Shown here one piece after another: positions 23,513 through 34,750 of a DNA stretch of 64,000 nt (within the stretch, counting starts at the first letter, position 1; every line of letters starts with the position of its first letter). The DNA comes from Akebia trifoliata (taxonomy: Eukaryota > Streptophyta > Magnoliopsida > Ranunculales > Lardizabalaceae). Below the pieces are notes generated by a model. It worked only from the letters and a program-made list of their open reading frames with translations, had not been told where the DNA came from and ran no database searches. The stretch covers positions 25,956,281 to 26,020,280 of the forward strand of contig CM030706.1 in assembly GCA_017979445.1 (NCBI GenBank), given 5' to 3'. Both the position numbers and the translations under genes were made by a program.

Positions 23513-24936
23513 TCTTAAGAAAACACTCCGACATTCAAGTCAATTGAGAATTTGATAGAATAACAATTAATAAATTATTTAAGATTGTGTACCTTTTACC
23601 TTCTATTGCACCTTTATTTATAGATTTCCTCTTAGAATCATTTCCAATCCAAACTTCACAATCCGAGTGTCTTTAATAAAAAGTTTCCAACTAGAAATTA
23701 ATCTACTTTGGTATTGCACGGGATTTAGAGTTAGCCTTATCTCCATGTGGTTAACAACCATTTACGTCCATCTCTAAGGTATTAAAAGATCTTACCCTTG
23801 ATTTTTGGAGGCACATTCATATTGGCCTAAATAAGAGGTGCGTTTGGGAGCATAAGTTTACTTTCAGGACCATACCATATTGAGTCGATAATTTTATGCC
23901 CAAAACCATCTAAGACTCCAAATGACCTCTTTTTGGGGTTATATTGTAACAACATCTTTAATCACTATATGTTTGACACGTCGATATGTATGCAATTCTA
24001 TAACTTGACCTCATAATGATGATGATGATCATTGTATAGGCAAAAATATGGACTTAATCATGCACACATCACCTTGATATTCATGTTGAGAGGAGGTGGG
24101 ATTAGATCGCAATTAGCCCAATAAGAATAGAGAATAATTCTACCTCAAGAAGAGATCCATCCTAATCTACCTGTTAGGATAGTCTACCTCCCAATTGGGA
24201 TATAAAATGCCCATCAACTTGTTTTGTCTGTTTTGTCTTCCTAAGTTATAACAGTGTAAAAGCATAATGGAAGGAAACTATCTAATTGGAGTTCGTGGTA
24301 GTAAAGCCTATAAATAAGGAGAGGATAATGGATAAAAGCACGTTTTAGCATTCTTGAAAAATGAGCATAATTTTTATTTAAGAATCGGAGGCTCTTTGGA
24401 AGGTATCACATTAGTTCTCGATAACAACGATGGATGTAGCATCGACAAGAAGCTTGGATGTGGAATATTGAAGATCTAGATGGAAAACCTAAACGATGAT
24501 GATGATGACTTTCATCGAGGATGATGGGACTTGAAGTTCATTGAGTAATGCATCTTCTATATTTAGTATAAATGATTAATTAGGTATTTCTAGTGGGGTA
24601 ATGAAGGGAAAAAGCTGGTCATGGGAACTTTTTCTCGAGCCTAGTAAGAAAAATTGATAAAGATCATGCTTGCACGGACAGTGAGCGTTCACACATTCAT
24701 AGACTAAGCCTTTCAAAGCCCACTTGTGTGGTCTCTCTCTCGCTTTCCTTTTTCTGCCCATAAGAGAATATGAAAACTCCAATAGCATTGGAAAACGAGT
24801 GAGTGGAACGTTTTGCAATTTCCCACAAACATGCCCTTGCAAAGAATTTAAAAAAGAAAAAAAAAACTAAATTAATAAAAAAAGAAAAGGAAAAGAAAAC
24901 TTCCACTCAAATTAGACCAAAAGCTACAACTTCGCC
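23513..24936. other. Intergenic DNA upstream of a possible small gene
   Basis: No supported gene. Short ATGATG runs occur near 24015 and 24495. Overlapping minus-strand frames at 24576-24906 are not backed by domains or context. Confidence 0.4.
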
Positions 24937-24944
24937 TTTAAATA
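24937..24944 (+). promoter_or_regulatory. Possible TATA box of a small transcript
   Basis: TTTAAATA lies about 30 bp before a pyrimidine-rich stretch (CCTCTCTCAAACCTTCC, CTCTCCCCC) that looks like a plant 5' leader, and 100 bp before the first ATG (25045). Confidence 0.35.
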
Positions 24945-25044
24945 CGACCCACCATGTTTCCTCTCTCAAACCTTCCTCTTCTCTCCCCCTTATATCTACT
25001 TCTCTACTTTACACTGTTACTCCCGGCTCATTGTAGCATCAGCC

Positions 25045-25134
25045 ATGATGTTCAACAACCAGAAACAAGGATCTGTTGATTCAGGTGGAGGATACAAAGG
25101 TCATCGTCGCCGTAGAAGACGGGTTTTCTCGTAA
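25045..25134 (+). CDS. Possible 29-aa peptide, arginine-rich C-terminus
   Basis: The first ATG pair downstream of a TATA-like site and pyrimidine-rich leader opens a 29-codon frame that starts MMFNNQKQG, has a glycine-rich middle (SGGGYKGH) and ends in six arginines followed by VFS. GC content and codon use are less AT-biased than the surroundings. I do not recognise a peptide family. It could be a real short protein, an upstream frame controlling the next one (25141), or chance. Its main support is the promoter-like context and the second short frame only 6 nt after its stop. Confidence 0.25.
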   Translation: MMFNNQKQGSVDSGGGYKGHRRRRRRVFS

Positions 25135-25140
25135 ATATGT

Positions 25141-25248
25141 ATGAAAGCTGAGGGCAAACGAACAACAACAAGGCTATGCAGTTACGCTCTCCTGTTTTTC
25201 TTGCTCACAGCAGAATCGGGAGAGCGACATTGCATTGTGGGGAATTGA
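25141..25248 (+). CDS. Possible 35-aa peptide with a signal-like hydrophobic core
   Basis: This frame begins 6 nt after the stop of the 25045 frame. The protein starts with a basic stretch (MKAEGKRTTTR), then has a hydrophobic core (YALLFFLLTA) followed by a polar tail with one cysteine (GERHCIVGN). That layout resembles a secreted peptide precursor or a short membrane anchor, though it is shorter than usual for known plant hormone precursors, and no known motif is present. An overlapping frame from 25176 (84 aa) uses the same DNA in another phase. After 25250 the sequence becomes T-rich, like a 3' untranslated region. Confidence 0.25.
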   Translation: MKAEGKRTTTRLCSYALLFFLLTAESGERHCIVGN

Positions 25249-26778
25249 GGGTAGCGGTCCGAAATTTAGCTCTTATTATAAATCTCCTCTTATGTTTCTG
25301 TTTTTGTTTTTTTATTTATTTACATTTTTGTCCTTTTCTGTGTTTGTTTACTAATTTGCGCATGGGATGTAAGAGACGCATTCGAAGTAGCTTTCCTTAT
25401 TATCAGTGTTCTAGCTTAGTGGTTATGTAATTGTATGGTGTCTTTGTAATGCTACTGGGAATGCATCTCTTACACCTTATCATGTATTTAGCTTCTCAAA
25501 TATATATATTAATTAGTCCGTTTCTTTCTTATTATCCATTTACCTCCTTCATTAATATGGGTTATTTGGCGCACCTCCCTGACATCATAAACATTTGATT
25601 GCATATGAAAATTGAGATTCAAACACGAACAAGTGATTGGAATTCGGTCAACTCTAGAGAGTTGGCCTCAAATTTTTTGGTTCCCTAACATGTTTGTGTT
25701 TTTATATTTATTTATGTTGGTAATAAAATGCCCAAAGAAATTAAGAAAACTAAATCAGCAATATCCTTGAAATTTTCATTTTCTATGGATTTTTCTAGCT
25801 ATCAAATAAAACCTTCGTTTTGATAATTTCAGGTCACAGATGTCTATACAAAATTTAGAGAGATGGGATTGAGATAATTTATTTTTATAATTTTCTGTCC
25901 TCAAACAAGGGTTGACGAAGCATAAAATATATTGATTTGGATGGAAAGAAAAAACATGGATTTCCTAGAGAATCCATTAGCCATCTGATTAATAATACAT
26001 GGCATGAGAGATCCTCAAATAATTTGAATCTAATATTTTCCTTTGCTTTGAGTCCATCCCTCCTTCAACTAGCTTATATATGTGAATGGTGAATGTCAAA
26101 TGTCAAAAAAGATTTTAATTGTTTTGAATACAGAGAGGTATATTTATTATGCCAAATTAATTAGGATTAATATTAAAGCTGCTACTTATATAATTATACA
26201 TAATACTTAAGGTGCTAAATAAGGACATAGACACCTCAAAATAGTGGTTGTAAAAAAAAAGAAGGGAGTAAGAGAGAGGCAAATTGATACCAGTTAAGCG
26301 TTGATTTCTTCATCAATCACTCAATCTCATAGCCAATCCCGAAGAGCTTTTTTTATTTTTCGAGTAGAAGTTCAATACTTTTTTAAAGAAGAAAATCTAA
26401 AGTGGTAGTGCACTAATTTATCTGGTGTGTTATAATAATAAGGTGGTGTGGCACTGTGAGATCTCTTTATTTTTGACTTTTGGAAAGTTGTCTTGTCATT
26501 TCACCAACCGTCTGTAGCGTAAAGCATGCAACCTAATGGTATGTGGGCCTAATTTTAAAATTCTTCGAGTCAACTAGATTTGTTTGGATTTAAAGGTGAC
26601 TCAGCCCCAAAACTCATGAACCACGATGCCAAGTTGAGTCAACTCTTTAACTTAACCGTGGCAACTTGAAAATAAATCGATTCAGGTTAGAAAGGGTACC
26701 GAGTAATTTGATCATGTGCACTACTTTCGTAAAGAAAAAAATGAATAGTATTATTATTTATTTAAAATATTAAAAATT
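25249..26778. other. Intergenic DNA, possible 3' untranslated region at its start
   Basis: 25260-25500 is T-rich with TTGTAATG and a (TA)n run near 25500, compatible with a transcript end. The remainder holds no supported gene. Confidence 0.35.
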
Positions 26779-26787
26779 ATATTTAAA
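26779..26787. repeat. Left 9-bp target-site duplication
   Basis: ATATTTAAA, identical to 27522-27530. Nine-bp duplications are the hallmark of Mutator-like elements. Confidence 0.8.
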
Positions 26788-27521
26788 GGGGAATGTTAAC
26801 ATCCAATACCTTATAGGGATGTTAGCAATCTCCAATCACATTTTTTTTCAAGGGTCAGAATCCCTTCACCCTTAAGAATGGTTCATGAAAAAACATATGA
26901 TCCCAACCCTTTAAATGCAAAATCCAATGGTTGACATTTATCCCTAGGATAAGTATCTCTGAGATTTGTGTGATCAAGATACTCATAAATCTCAACCATT
27001 GATTTTATGTTTAAAGGGTTGGGTTCATGTGTTTTTTTCATGAGCCGTTCTTAGGATTCAAGGGATGGCAATCCTTTTTTCTATAATGCCCTATCCATTT
27101 TTGCTTTTTGTGAAAATAATATTTTTACATAATGAATGCTTGTCATAAATGTTAGAGTCGTGATGAATGCACACGATTGAGTATGCGACTGACGTGGTAA
27201 GGGCACAGAATCATAGATCTTTTTCATCGGGGTACATAAAACAAAGATGTGTGGTTCTATGCCCTTGCCACGTCATCCGCGTACGTGCATTCATCATTAT
27301 TCTAAATGTTAAGAATATTTAGTCTTTAGATTTAAATGTCTTTTTTGCAATTAATGATTTGACAATGAATGCAAATATGCAAATAGGCATTTATTATGTT
27401 AAAAACCAGTATACCCTTATCTTTTTTACTAAAAAGTAAAATGGGTAAGGAAATTATTGAAAAAAATAATATGGTGGAGATTGCTAACGTCCCCATGAAG
27501 TCTTGGACGCTAGCATTCCCC
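26788..27521. mobile_element. Mutator-like MITE (734 bp) with internal palindromes
   Basis: The terminal inverted repeats are about 50 bp: left GGGGAATGTTAACATCC ... GATGTTAGCAATCTCCA, right TGGAGATTGCTAACGTC ... GACGCTAGCATTCCCC. Exact 9-bp duplications flank them. There is no transposase frame. Two more palindromes lie inside: 26850-27070 (GGTTCATGAAAAAACATATG / CATGTGTTTTTTTCATGAGC around a CCAACCCTTTAAATGCAAAA / TTTAAAGGGTTGGG pair) and 27145-27305 (GAATGCACACG ... CACGTCATCC ... GTGCATTC). The element could fold into several hairpins. Class call from duplication length and long TIRs. Confidence 0.82.
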
Positions 27522-27530
27522 ATATTTAAA
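27522..27530. repeat. Right 9-bp target-site duplication
   Basis: ATATTTAAA, the exact partner of 26779-26787. Confidence 0.8.
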
Positions 27531-28650
27531 ATATTTTTATAAATTAAATTTAAGATGGAAATTCTAGTGATTCGAGTTTTAAAATTATGTTATGGGAGAG
27601 TAATTTACACTGTGTGGTCAGAATCCATTTAACGGTGTTGATAAACTTTGCCTCACGGGTCCGAAGTCAATCCTTCCACCTCCTTACTAATACCGGTGTA
27701 GTACCTGCCAAAAACTCTTCGACGCTCAAGTTAGAGAAGTAGAGGAATAATCTAATTAACTGGTTAGACCTCCAATCCGCCAAAAGATCCCCCTTAGTGT
27801 AAATCTTGTTATTTATGGATCTTTTCTACGAATCAGGATTTCCTCTTCTCACGGGAGGTGATCCTGGAGAATCCCCTGATTCCTTAAATCCAAAATGGAA
27901 AAGGGATCTTTTGGGTTGGATATACTATACTAGGGAGATCTCCTCCGAGATCTCTAGGTTTGAAATGCTCGTATCAGGATTATGGGTATTTTTTGATTAG
28001 ATCTGCCTTGTTTGGCAAACCAGGTCTCTATTAGTATTGTGCTACCCTTCTAGCCAGATCAAGTACTCTCTGCCTTAACCTACCATTTTATTGGGTAGCA
28101 CCCATATGCTGATCTGCGCCTGGTACCACTCAACCGGCTTAGACATATGTATGGTTTGGATAATTGCATGGTTATTTCTCTCTATAATTATCTATTCTCA
28201 AGGATACGTGAAATCTCAACGTTAGTTTGAGACACGTAACATCTTTCTCAGTGGTTGTCTTGATTCTCTATAATTATTTCTACTCTCAATGAATCGACGT
28301 ATTTGAGGTAATGTCATTTCAAATCATTTCTAACGGCTAATACGAATCGTCTTTCATCTGTGTCCGTCCATGTGCCCCCTATCATCAACACTTCCCCCCA
28401 AACTACAACGATTATGTTGGATTAGGTTGTCCTCCCAAACGTACGTACTCCTTTCCTTTCTTCTACAAATAGGGAATGTACGTGCTAATTTTCTCTCTTA
28501 CTGTGTTATTGCTTTCTATGATCTCGTCTCTTTGCATTTTGTGAAAAACTCCCCCTATCTTTTTTTTTCTGCTTAATTGTCATTTTTACCTCTTTCAGAC
28601 TAAGGTAATCTTCTTCCTTTTTCTTCTCTTTTTTTATAAACTTGATTTCT
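27531..28650 (+). other. Decayed leader or LTR region before the ORF at 28651
   Basis: Phrases such as CCTGCCAAAAACTCTTCGAC followed by GCTCAAGTTAG near 27707-27733 are a common type of sequence in plant retroelement LTRs or leaders. No termini were found. Short frames (27806-28000, 28370-28576) show no domain. It probably belongs with the coding relic that follows. Confidence 0.3.
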
Positions 28651-30959
28651 CAATGACTGCTAACATGACCCAACTTCGGAGGGGACTTTATATCCCTACC
28701 TCTATGTCTATTTGGGTCTACAAAAACCCCAAGGACCCTAGCAAATGTCGTCAGGAAAAGATTATGGTCTACGTCGGCCAAATTAATACTGGTGTTAGTT
28801 TCCCTCTTTCTCTTTTCCTCGGGAGGTGTTGAGAAAGATAAACCTAGCCCCAGGCCAAATATTTGGCAACTTCTACCGTCTGGTAGAGATAGTAGAGAAG
28901 ATGGGCATAATTCCCAATGAATCCTCTTTAAATACAATTTGAAAGCTATCCACCAACGCTCTGGGTATTATTTGTTGTCCTCCAAGTGTATAGCAGTTGC
29001 ACTAGCTCCATCTTCCCCAAGTGCTGACCAACGATGGTACAAAGACCCCCTGATTGTCTCTAGGAATTGGGAGTTCGCCCTTGGTGCTCCTCGTGAGGGA
29101 TGTAAAGTCCCTTAGACCATCCAGGGTAAAACTGGCTTTTAGATACATGACTATATCTCATTTTTTGATTCTGTCTACAGCTCAATTTGATTTTAACTTT
29201 GCTTTATTTTCTTTCTACAAATTTTTCTTCCATTTTTACGATTGAGGCCAGGAAAGAGCAACACAGAGCATCCAAAGATATGAGGCTAGTGGCAATGAGC
29301 CTTCAAACCAGAGTTGTTGAGGGGGTGGTGGAGGGAGATTAGATCTATCCTTCCCCTTCTATTTTGCTCTAGCCACTTACACGATGGGCTTCCTTTGATC
29401 TGGCCGAGCCGATTTCAGAATATATTCCTTCTCCCTTTACCTTTGTTTCTGCTATTCCTTCTCCTCCAACCCCCCTTGGGTCCTCCTACGCCATGAACAT
29501 TGACTTCTCGGAGTTTTTTTTTTTATTCTCCTCTATTGTCAAGACTACTCCTCCCTCTGATCAGGGTAAAAAGAAGAAGAAGAATCTGGTCCTTCGTGCC
29601 TCTACCCTCACTAGATAAACATGTTAGTTGGCATTGGTGCATAGGAAATGAGATGACCTAGCTTCTATTTCTACTTCTGCTTCTGTTGTTGTTGTTGTTG
29701 TTTTTGCTATTCCTGTTGCTAAGCTTCTTGAGGAGATTTAGGTTCAAGCAATGTGGAATTTGGACACCATCAGGGAGTATAACCCTGTATCTAAACTTTA
29801 GCCATCCAAGAGGCATAGGCTGATTAGAAAAAGTTTGAAGATTCTTCCCCATCCAGAAGAGTCTGAGTAAGAGGGTCCCAATCACCTCAAGACTCCTCTG
29901 GAGGAAGTTGCATTATCTTGGAGAAATCGTGGGACCTTCTTCCAAGATGGAAACGAGAATAATGATTTTTGGCCCCATTTTAATCATGTTTGCAACATGA
30001 GCTACAAGGTGAGGAACCCTGTCATTTTGCCTCTCTACTCTCCCACTTCATTTCTCCCAAGGATTGGGATGTTGCAGACCGAGCCAATGTTTACCTAGGT
30101 TTCAATCGATTTGTTTATGGCCTCTATCAGTTAATTCTCTACTCTTGCTACTCTATTTTTTTACTTTTCAGGCTTTACTCAGTTAACTGCTTTATTCTTC
30201 TCTCAAGCCAACGCCTATGGAACCTTGGCCTTTCTGAAATGGTGGGAGGCTGAAGACCAGACAACTGCTTTGACTAAAGAGCATGAGAAAAAATGGAGGC
30301 TAACTTGACCCAATTTTCCAAGGCAAACTTAGACTTGGAGACAAAAAATAAGAAGTTGGCAGATCTCCAGGGTGTTTTTCAATTGGAATTTGCTAGTTAC
30401 AAAGAGAGACATAGAGTTGGCGGATCTCCAAGAGAAAGTATAATAGCAAAAACTTGAGCTAGGCTCCCTAAAGGTCGGTATTGTGACGACTAAGGCAACT
30501 CAGGCTAAGAAAGATGAGGCTGAGACCAAGAGACTATTGGGATAACTGAAAGTCCAATACTCTCGATTGACAGAGGAAGCTTCTTCTAGGGCTTGTCACG
30601 AAGGCTTTGAGGCTGTTCGACTTCAGTATGAGGATGAGAACAATAAAAAAGACAAAGAGGGTGAAGGTCTTATAGGTCATCCTATTAAGAAGATTTTTAG
30701 CTGGTCTGGTGACTATGGGCGAGCCTTACCCTTCCATCTAGATGAGGAAGGGAACCTCGTTGTTATCTTGGATAGATTCCATGGTAGGCTTATGGAAGCT
30801 AAGCAAACCATAGATTTGGATCAACCTAGAGCGACCAGTTTGCCTGCTCACACTAGCAACCTGCTTCCTGACTTGTCTAATGTCTCCATTATCGACGTCG
30901 ATCAGGATGAGGTCGACCATCCAAATCATGTTGTTGAGATTTCCTCTTCTACTAACTAG
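28651..30959 (+). pseudogene. Decayed coiled-coil ORF of a retroelement, possibly 'putative gypsy type transposon' family
   Basis: Broken plus-strand coding pieces run from MTANMTQLRRG (28653) to SSSTN (30959). In shifting frames one reads SGYYLLSSKCIAVALAPSSP and RWYKDPLIVSRNWEF near 28960-29080, which recalls the N-terminal domain of plant proteins labelled 'putative gypsy type transposon' (PF04195). Acceptor-like TTTTCAG sites (30170) hint at introns. 30240-30660 is rich in K, E, L and Q (KANLDLETKNKKLADLQ), a coiled coil. The last 130 codons (30567-30959) are open and acidic at the end. Many stops and frameshifts make it inactive. The family call is an inference from a few residues. Confidence 0.4.
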
Positions 30960-31073
30960 TCATCTGTTGCTGAATGAAGATATGTTCTTTTGTTTTTGTT
31001 ATATTTTGTTTTTGCTACTAATTTTTTTGTACTATCCCATCTTTGGGATTTCTATTATACTGCTCTTACTATT

Positions 31074-33618
31074 TGTAGACACCCCAATTTGAACGGGCCC
31101 ATATTGGAAAGGGGCCCAAAAACAACAGTTTTTCAACAAAATGTGCAAACGGGCCTTAAAGGCCCAACTCACGAGAAGTTTGACATTTTAATCAAATCCA
31201 GGTCCTTAAGACCTCCCAACGATTTAGTAGGCTCACTAAGGAGACTCGGGACGCTCCCATCTACCTCACTCCACTCAAAATATCAAATTTTTTGACAAAA
31301 TTGGCCAACGGGCTTCAAAAGTCCAAATCACTAAAAATGGACGTTTTGATCGAATCGAGGTCCCTAAGACCTCCCAATGGTCTAAGGGACCCACCAAGGG
31401 GTTTGAACTAAGCTACACCTTCCCAACCTTCACCGTTCCGTTCAAGTATCCAAAAATATTTGAATTCTCGATAAAATTCTCCAACGGGCCTAAAAATTTT
31501 GATTCGCCAACACGTGGCATTTTTTTTATCAAATCAATGATTGCAAAAATCTCAAAAAAATTAATAAATTAAAAAATGTGAGACTTGGGATGCCTACTCT
31601 TCCTCTACTTCGAATCTACAAACACTCTAAGCCCATTCAAAGCCCAAAAGCCCTCAACTCTTTCCTAAATTAATTTCTCACCTTACCCCTAACCTAAAAT
31701 CAATCCCACATCATCTAAAATCTAAAACCAACCTACCCTCTCAAAATCATTTCTAAAATAACCCCAATCAATTCTTAAAACCCAAAACCACTTCCAAAAC
31801 TCAAGCCCAACACTACAAAGCCCATAAGACCCTACCCATATCCAATTCATTATCCAACCCATAAACCATCATCCACATCAAACCTATCACCAATGTATCA
31901 TCAAAAGTTGACACATGTCATCATCCCCTTTCATATCCCTCATCTAATCACCTACCCCCATCACTTTTCTCTCACAATTCATCTAACTTATCACTTCTCT
32001 CCAAAAATCACCTCAACCCATCACCACCCATACCCTAACCCATCATCCCTCTCTAACACCATCAACTACCCACATCACAACCCATATCCTATACACCCTA
32101 ACCTATCACTCTTTTCTAACACCATCAACCACCCACATCACAACCCATATCTCCTACACCTCAACCCATCACTTTTCCTTAAAACACTCCAACAAAATCA
32201 TCTCTACCCATACCTCCCATCATTATCACCAAATTAACCCATACTATTCTCTCTAATCAAACAATTACCATCACCAATCAACATACCCCATCACCTCACT
32301 CTCTCATTATATTTTCCATATGTCTGCATCCCCTTAATCCTCTCAAAAACCAATCTACCAACCTCTTACATAACCCATTCTCCTAAATCTAAACACCTTA
32401 CTTCTTCAACCAACCTAACACTCATTCTCCAAACAACTCTCTTACACCCCCATTCCTCCCATCAACCATCACTTATCTCATCCCACCAAACACTCTACCC
32501 ACATGGATTTGGGTAGGATCCAAACCATTTGGATCTAAATATTACCCATTTCCACTCATTACACAATTACCCTCACTTTCATTCTAAATTTCATACCCTT
32601 CACCTCTAAAACCAATGCCATTAGCCATTCTCCTAACCTTTCACCCTATTATACCCCCAAACACTCTCCCAACACCTATAAATACCCATCCTCTTCTTCC
32701 AAAAATGGTTAACCACTGTTACCAACTCTTACTAAAAAAATCTTACCAAGTCTCACAGAAAAAATCACTTTACTCTCAACTCTCTACTCATCACTTCACT
32801 ACTCTCTCACACTAATCTCAAAAGAGTTATATTCTCATAAATCATTAAGGACTCAACTCAAGAAGACATAGAAGAAGAAGAAGGAAGGAAAGAAAAGAAA
32901 ACCTTAAAGCTTCAAGGTGGGTCAAAAGAACACCCCCCCTCTCTCTCTTTCTACCTTCTCCATATCCCTCTTCTACTACTCCCTTTCACCTCTCTTTAAT
33001 TTTTATTTTAGATAGCCCCTAAGATGTAATGTTTCCCCTCCCTTATCTCCAGTAGATCAAACTTCGATTTGAAGGAAAGTATAAGGGTTGTAACCACCTT
33101 TAAAAAAACAAAATCGATTCAACCCATCAAATCGTTTTGAGGCAACCGATTTTTGGATCCTTCTCAACTCATGAAAATGGATCCATAGTCATCGCCAACA
33201 TTTTTAAAAGTGTGTTATTTTCAAGGTTAAGGATCTATAAGGATCATCTCCTTCAATGGGATGATCTTATAATCAAGTCGAAAGCAAATCCTTATTAAGG
33301 GTACAAGATATCGACATGTGACACTTCACTTTTGTTGTTGTATTTTTAATTTAAAATGATCGAGTTGAGTTGAGGTTACCACTACATGGTGGGGAGAAAA
33401 GGGTGCCTAACACCTTTCATTTTCTCCAATCGAGCCACTTATCTCGAATCTCAAGGATGATTAGTACTTTATCCATCACGAGTCACCAAAATGCCAAAAT
33501 GTCACTTTTTTGAAAAATTTACATTGGGTGACCATTCACACCCTTTAACAATATGAATGGTGGTGACTCCAAACCTTAGTAGATGTGGCCATCGTAATCA
33601 CGAAACCATGTATCTATA
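31074..33618 (+). mobile_element. 5' LTR of element E3 (family A)
   Basis: A 2545-bp LTR starting TGTAGACACCCCAATTTGAA and ending near GTATCTATA, two bases before the primer binding site. It is longer than the E1 and E4 LTRs. Its first 450 bp contain three diverged copies of a unit of about 180 bp that includes CCAACGGGCC and GGTCC(C)TAAGACCTCCCAA. It has a TATA box (32677-32684), the GGTGCCTAACACCTTTC box (about 33401) and TGGTGACTCC (33561-33570). The terminal dinucleotide is TA where the relatives have CA. A 114-aa His/Pro/Asn-rich frame inside it (31893-32237) is not a gene. Confidence 0.85.
32677..32684 (+). promoter_or_regulatory. TATA box of the E3 5' LTR
   Basis: TATAAATA in AACACCTATAAATACCC, conserved with E1. 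As this is a 5' LTR followed by a primer site, it is the promoter that would have driven the genomic RNA of E3. Confidence 0.62.
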
Positions 33619-33620
33619 GC

Positions 33621-33638
33621 TGGCAACTCCGCTGGGGA
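33621..33638 (+). promoter_or_regulatory. Primer binding site of E3
   Basis: TGGCAACTCCGCTGGGGA starts two bases after the LTR. TGG is the complement of a tRNA's CCA end, and TGGCGACTCCGCTGGGGA-like sites are typical of Ogre/Tat elements, usually ascribed to an arginine tRNA. The A at position 5 looks like a CpG transition. The tRNA identity was not checked. Confidence 0.75.
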
Positions 33639-34735
33639 TCAAGGTTCTACCCTCATGCTAACTCGTTCACTTCCAAAAAAAAAAAAAAAAAACAAAATTT
33701 ACTTTTATTTGGTTTACAAACATAGTTTGTGTTTATTGTTTATGTTCTTTTCTTTTGTTTTTTTTATATACAAGAAATGACATGTAATATTTATTTTATT
33801 TTGCTTTGCTATACACTTGTAAGGGGGTCAATGAAAAGAAATGAAAAATTGCACGTGCACTTGCGAGCATAGCCCCACTTCACAAGCCACCCTACCCTTA
33901 TATATTTAGCCTCGATGCTTAGTAGTTCTACGGCTTGAGATCGTTATTTCAAGTATCAGGGATGAACATATCAAATCCGATCACCAACCAATGATGTTCG
34001 TACTTCGGTATGCATCGAGGTTTGAAGATATGGTAGCCGTGAAACCACCTACTAGCCGCATGCATGTGCCCGATTAGACAATGCTAGGACACAAGTTTTC
34101 AATTTTATATCAACCCTCGAAGCAACGTTGTAAATGTTTAATGTATTTGGGCCTCGAAGCCCAAGTTGTAAGCCCACAATGGCAAGTTGTATAGGCTTAG
34201 GAGTATGTCTTTTCTTTGCTTATTCCCTTGGTCAGAGGAGAAGAACCAGTTTTTTTTATTTATCATGCATATCATAAAAAAAAAAAAAAAAACTAAAAGA
34301 TAAAAAAAATGAAAAAATGTAATTTTTTTTTGGCCCAAGCCAAAAAACAGAGGCAATGTGCCTTATTTTGGACTAACAAACTTAAAAAAAAAAAAATTAG
34401 TCAAAATTCGTACTGGTCCGTATTTCAGGCACGAATGGACATAAAATGCATTCATCCGTACTTGAAATACGGATGTAAAAAAAAGGTTTTTTTTTACTCA
34501 TTTTATTTTCGACATCAGTCTTGACAACTTTTATTCTCGGGTATATTTTTCTTTTGATGTTTAAGGCTTAAAAATGCTTAAAGAGATCATTTTTTATTAA
34601 GCATAAGGCCTACTCATCCCCACTTTTTTTTGTTTGATCAAAACAAAACTTGCATATATTCTATCGATAAAAGTTGACCCCACTTAACGTGGTATACTAT
34701 CTACCCCGCCCACAATCAAATCCATTACTGTCCAT
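33639..34735 (+). other. Leader of E3 between primer site and repeats
   Basis: Untranslated leader with poly-A runs (33676, 34276, 34385), no long frame, and two copies of the ATCCGTG palindrome family near 34411-34475. A region at 33900-34100 (CCTCGATGCTTAG, GCATCGAGGTTTG) is unique. Frames of about 70 aa here are A/T-run artefacts. Confidence 0.6.
34411..34475. repeat. Palindrome pair in the E3 leader
   Basis: At 34453-34475 CATCCGTA and TACGGATG are perfect 8-bp arms around CTTGAAA. A decayed copy (TGGTCCGTATTTCAGGCACGA) lies at 34415-34435. Same motif family as the clusters in the 3' region of E1 and E4. Confidence 0.75.
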
Positions 34736-34750
34736 CACCACACATCAAAA

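Noticed and set aside
24576..24906. Minus-strand ORFs of 88 and 69 aa
   Set aside because: They overlap in different frames, have no domain and lie in the presumed promoter region of the plus-strand small transcript.
31893..32237. 114-aa His/Pro/Asn-rich ORF
   Set aside because: It lies inside the E3 LTR in C/A-rich sequence upstream of the TATA box and is not kept in the E1 or E4 LTRs.
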